From: Natronohydrobacter sp.
Lineage (GTDB): Bacteria; Pseudomonadota; Alphaproteobacteria; Rhodobacterales; Rhodobacteraceae
Length of the DNA stretch: 6,235 nt
Assembly (NCBI GenBank): GCA_007117255.1
Contig: SKGU01000229.1
Coordinates: 1 to 6,235, forward strand
Direction of reading: 5' to 3'
Shown: positions 4,966 to 6,235 of the stretch, piece after piece
How the letters are laid out: every line of letters starts with the position of its first letter
How positions within the stretch are numbered: position 1 is the stretch's first letter
Notes under the pieces: generated by a model
Databases searched by the model: none
Seen by the model: the letters and a program-made list of their open reading frames with translations, nothing else
Told to the model about the DNA's origin: nothing
Program-made: the position numbers and the translations under genes

Positions 4966-5928
4966 ATGTGGATCGTCCCCGAATCCGCCATCCCCGGCCT
5001 TGTTGATGAACAATCGGCCTTTGACGCCATCGAGGCCACCTTCGCCGCCATGTCGCGCGGGGACGCCTATAACTTCCCTGTGGTGCGCGAAGCGCTCGGC
5101 GAGGGGCGGCAATATGGTTTCAAGTCGGGTCTGGATCGGGTTGGCGCACTGCTGGGCGTCAAGGCAGGCGGGTATTTCCCCGGCAATGCGGATCGCGGCA
5201 TTCCGAACCACCAGAGCACGGTTTATCTGTTCGACCCCGACAGCGGCAAACCCACGGCGATGGTGGGGGGCAACCTGTTGACCGCGCTGCGGACGGCGGC
5301 GGCGAGCGCGATTTCGATCAAGCATCTGGCGCGGCAGGACAGCAAGGTGCTGGGCATGGTCGGCGCGGGCCATCAGAGTGCGTTTCAGATGCGCGCGGCC
5401 GTGCGCCAGCGCAAGTTCGAGAAGGTGATCGGATGGAATTATCACCCGGAAATGCTGTCGCGGCTGGCCGATACTGCCGCCGAACTGGGCCTGCCCTTTG
5501 AGGCAGTCAGCCTTGATGAGTTGGGCGCGCAGGCGGATGTGATCATCACGATCACCTCAAGTTTCGATGCGATTGTCATGGACGCGCAAATCCGGCCGGG
5601 CACGCATCTGGCCTGCATGGGCACCGATACCAAGGGCAAGCAGGAAGTGGAGGCCGCGATTATGGCGCGGGCCAAGGTCTTCACCGATGAAGTCGCGCAA
5701 TCGGTCAGCATTGGCGAGGCGCAACATGCTGTCGCCGCTGGGCTGGTGGGCGAATCTGCCATCACAGAGATCGGGGCGGTGATCAATGGTGCGCATCCGG
5801 GGCGTGGCAGCGCGGAGGAGATCACGCTCTTTGATGGCACGGGTGTTGGCTTGCAGGATCTTGCAGTGGCGTCGAAAGCAGTGGACTTGGCGATTGCCAA
5901 GGGGTTGGCTCAAAAGGTGGATTTCTGA
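4966..5928 (+). CDS. bhcD: BhcD, iminosuccinate reductase
   Basis: This 320-residue member of the ornithine cyclodeaminase/mu-crystallin family reduces iminosuccinate to L-aspartate with NAD(P)H. It closes the cycle and keeps the nitrogen in organic form. Visible features: LGVKAGGYFPGN (63-74) with Lys66 at the family's active-site lysine position; LTALRTAAASA (105-115) with Arg109, expected to contact the substrate carboxylate; the Rossmann turn MVGAGHQSAFQ (131-141) for the dinucleotide; and FDGTGVGLQDLAVA (289-302) with Asp298 at the family's conserved aspartate. GAAGGAA (4952-4958) lies 7 bases before the ATG. Length is normal and it is the last gene of the unit. Family motifs alone would also fit ornithine cyclodeaminase, alanine dehydrogenase or a ketimine reductase; the three upstream BHAC genes decide. 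Cofactor preference (NADH or NADPH) was not judged here. Confidence 0.94.
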   Translation: MWIVPESAIPGLVDEQSAFDAIEATFAAMSRGDAYNFPVVREALGEGRQYGFKSGLDRVGALLGVKAGGYFPGNADRGIPNHQSTVYLFDPDSGKPTAMVGGNLLTALRTAAASAISIKHLARQDSKVLGMVGAGHQSAFQMRAAVRQRKFEKVIGWNYHPEMLSRLADTAAELGLPFEAVSLDELGAQADVIITITSSFDAIVMDAQIRPGTHLACMGTDTKGKQEVEAAIMARAKVFTDEVAQSVSIGEAQHAVAAGLVGESAITEIGAVINGAHPGRGSAEEITLFDGTGVGLQDLAVASKAVDLAIAKGLAQKVDF

Positions 5929-5943
5929 GCTAAGTTAACATGT

Positions 5944-5999
5944 TCACGGCTTGACCATCCGGTCGCGCGCGGGTTTAGTCATGGCATGCGAAGCCGTGA
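5944..5999. repeat. Spaced 9-bp inverted repeat after bhcD
   Basis: TCACGGCTT (5944-5952) and AAGCCGTGA (5991-5999) are perfect 9-bp inverted arms 38 bases apart. The enclosed DNA contains a small GACC-ATCC-GGTC hairpin (5953-5964) and a GCATGC palindrome (5984-5989). Just upstream, GTTAACATGTTCAC (5934-5947) is a near-palindrome with an AACATGTT core. The folded RNA could mark the end of the bhc transcript, but no T-run follows 5999, so its role (terminator, stabiliser or protein site) is open. Confidence 0.4.
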
Positions 6000-6059
6000 T
6001 TCAAAATGCCCATGTCCGATGTGCTGTGACCCAGTCGGTCCATCGCGGGCCGGTTGCAC

Positions 6060-6235
6060 ATGACCGCCTACGCAATCGCTTTCATCCTGATCGGGGCCTT
6101 TGCGGGCGGTCTTGTCAACGGACTGGCGGGAACGGGCACGGCGCTTTTCGCGCTGGGGTTTCTGCTGGTGGCGCTGGAGCCGATCAACGCTGTGGCTGTG
6201 GTCACGCTGATGTCGGTCGCCACAGGGTTGATGGG
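6060..6235 (+). CDS. TauE/SafE-family membrane transporter, N-terminal part
   Basis: The reading frame from ATG 6060 is open to the window edge and gives 58 complete residues: MTAYAIAFILIGAFAGGLVN, then GLAGTGTALFALGFLLVAL and EPINAVAVVTLMSVATGLM. The glycine-rich first membrane helix followed by 'VNGLAGTGTALFALG' is the start signature of the sulfite exporter TauE/SafE (DUF81, YfcA-like) family. These are inner-membrane proteins of about 250 residues with 7-8 helices that export or import small organic or sulfur anions. About two and a half hydrophobic segments are visible. No good Shine-Dalgarno lies before the ATG, and an in-frame TGA at 6027 limits any longer start; TTG 6054 is possible. 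It starts 131 bases after bhcD on the same strand. The substrate is unknown. Confidence 0.75.
   Translation, partial: MTAYAIAFILIGAFAGGLVNGLAGTGTALFALGFLLVALEPINAVAVVTLMSVATGLM

Noticed and set aside
5981..6235. Open frame from ATG 5981 through the window end in a second frame
   Set aside because: It overlaps the TauE/SafE frame, has no ribosome binding site, and its Arg/Gly/His-rich translation looks like a shadow.
1..6235. CRISPR arrays, tRNA or rRNA genes, insertion sequences, attachment sites
   Set aside because: No repeat-spacer pattern, no cloverleaf or rRNA signature, no transposase or terminal repeats were seen on either strand.

Overview
The window carries a complete beta-hydroxyaspartate cycle (BHAC) locus, bhcR-bhcABCD. 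The protein types, the high G+C coding bias and the short GC-rich intergenic palindromes suggest an alphaproteobacterium of the Rhodobacterales (Paracoccus/Roseobacter relatives). The genus cannot be fixed from the sequence alone.

Layout. (1) 2-121 (+): the last codons of a 3-oxoacid CoA-transferase B subunit. (2) 122-515: no intact gene. It holds an eroded remnant of a VOC/glyoxalase-type protein (about 157-420) and a small hairpin. (3) 516-1325 (-): bhcR, an IclR-family regulator. (4) 1326-1498: the divergent bhcR/bhcA control region, AT-rich, with several inverted repeats and a plausible bhcA promoter. (5) 1499-5928 (+): bhcA, bhcB, bhcC and bhcD, all in one direction with gaps of 72, 15 and 53 bases. 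A double-hairpin REP-like element lies between bhcA and bhcB, and a UUCG-capped hairpin lies between bhcC and bhcD. (6) 5929-6059: a non-coding spacer with a 9-bp inverted repeat. (7) 6060-end (+): the N-terminus of a TauE/SafE-family membrane transporter that runs off the window.

How the genes work together. BhcC condenses glycine with glyoxylate to (2R,3S)-beta-hydroxyaspartate. BhcB dehydrates it to iminosuccinate. BhcD reduces that to L-aspartate with NAD(P)H. BhcA transfers the aspartate amino group to a second glyoxylate, giving oxaloacetate and regenerating glycine. The net result is two glyoxylate converted to one oxaloacetate without loss of carbon or nitrogen, which allows growth on glycolate or glyoxylate. 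The pathway is published (Paracoccus denitrificans and marine Proteobacteria), so the system is not new. The less-described material is in the non-coding DNA: the candidate operators, the intra-operon hairpins and the VOC relic.
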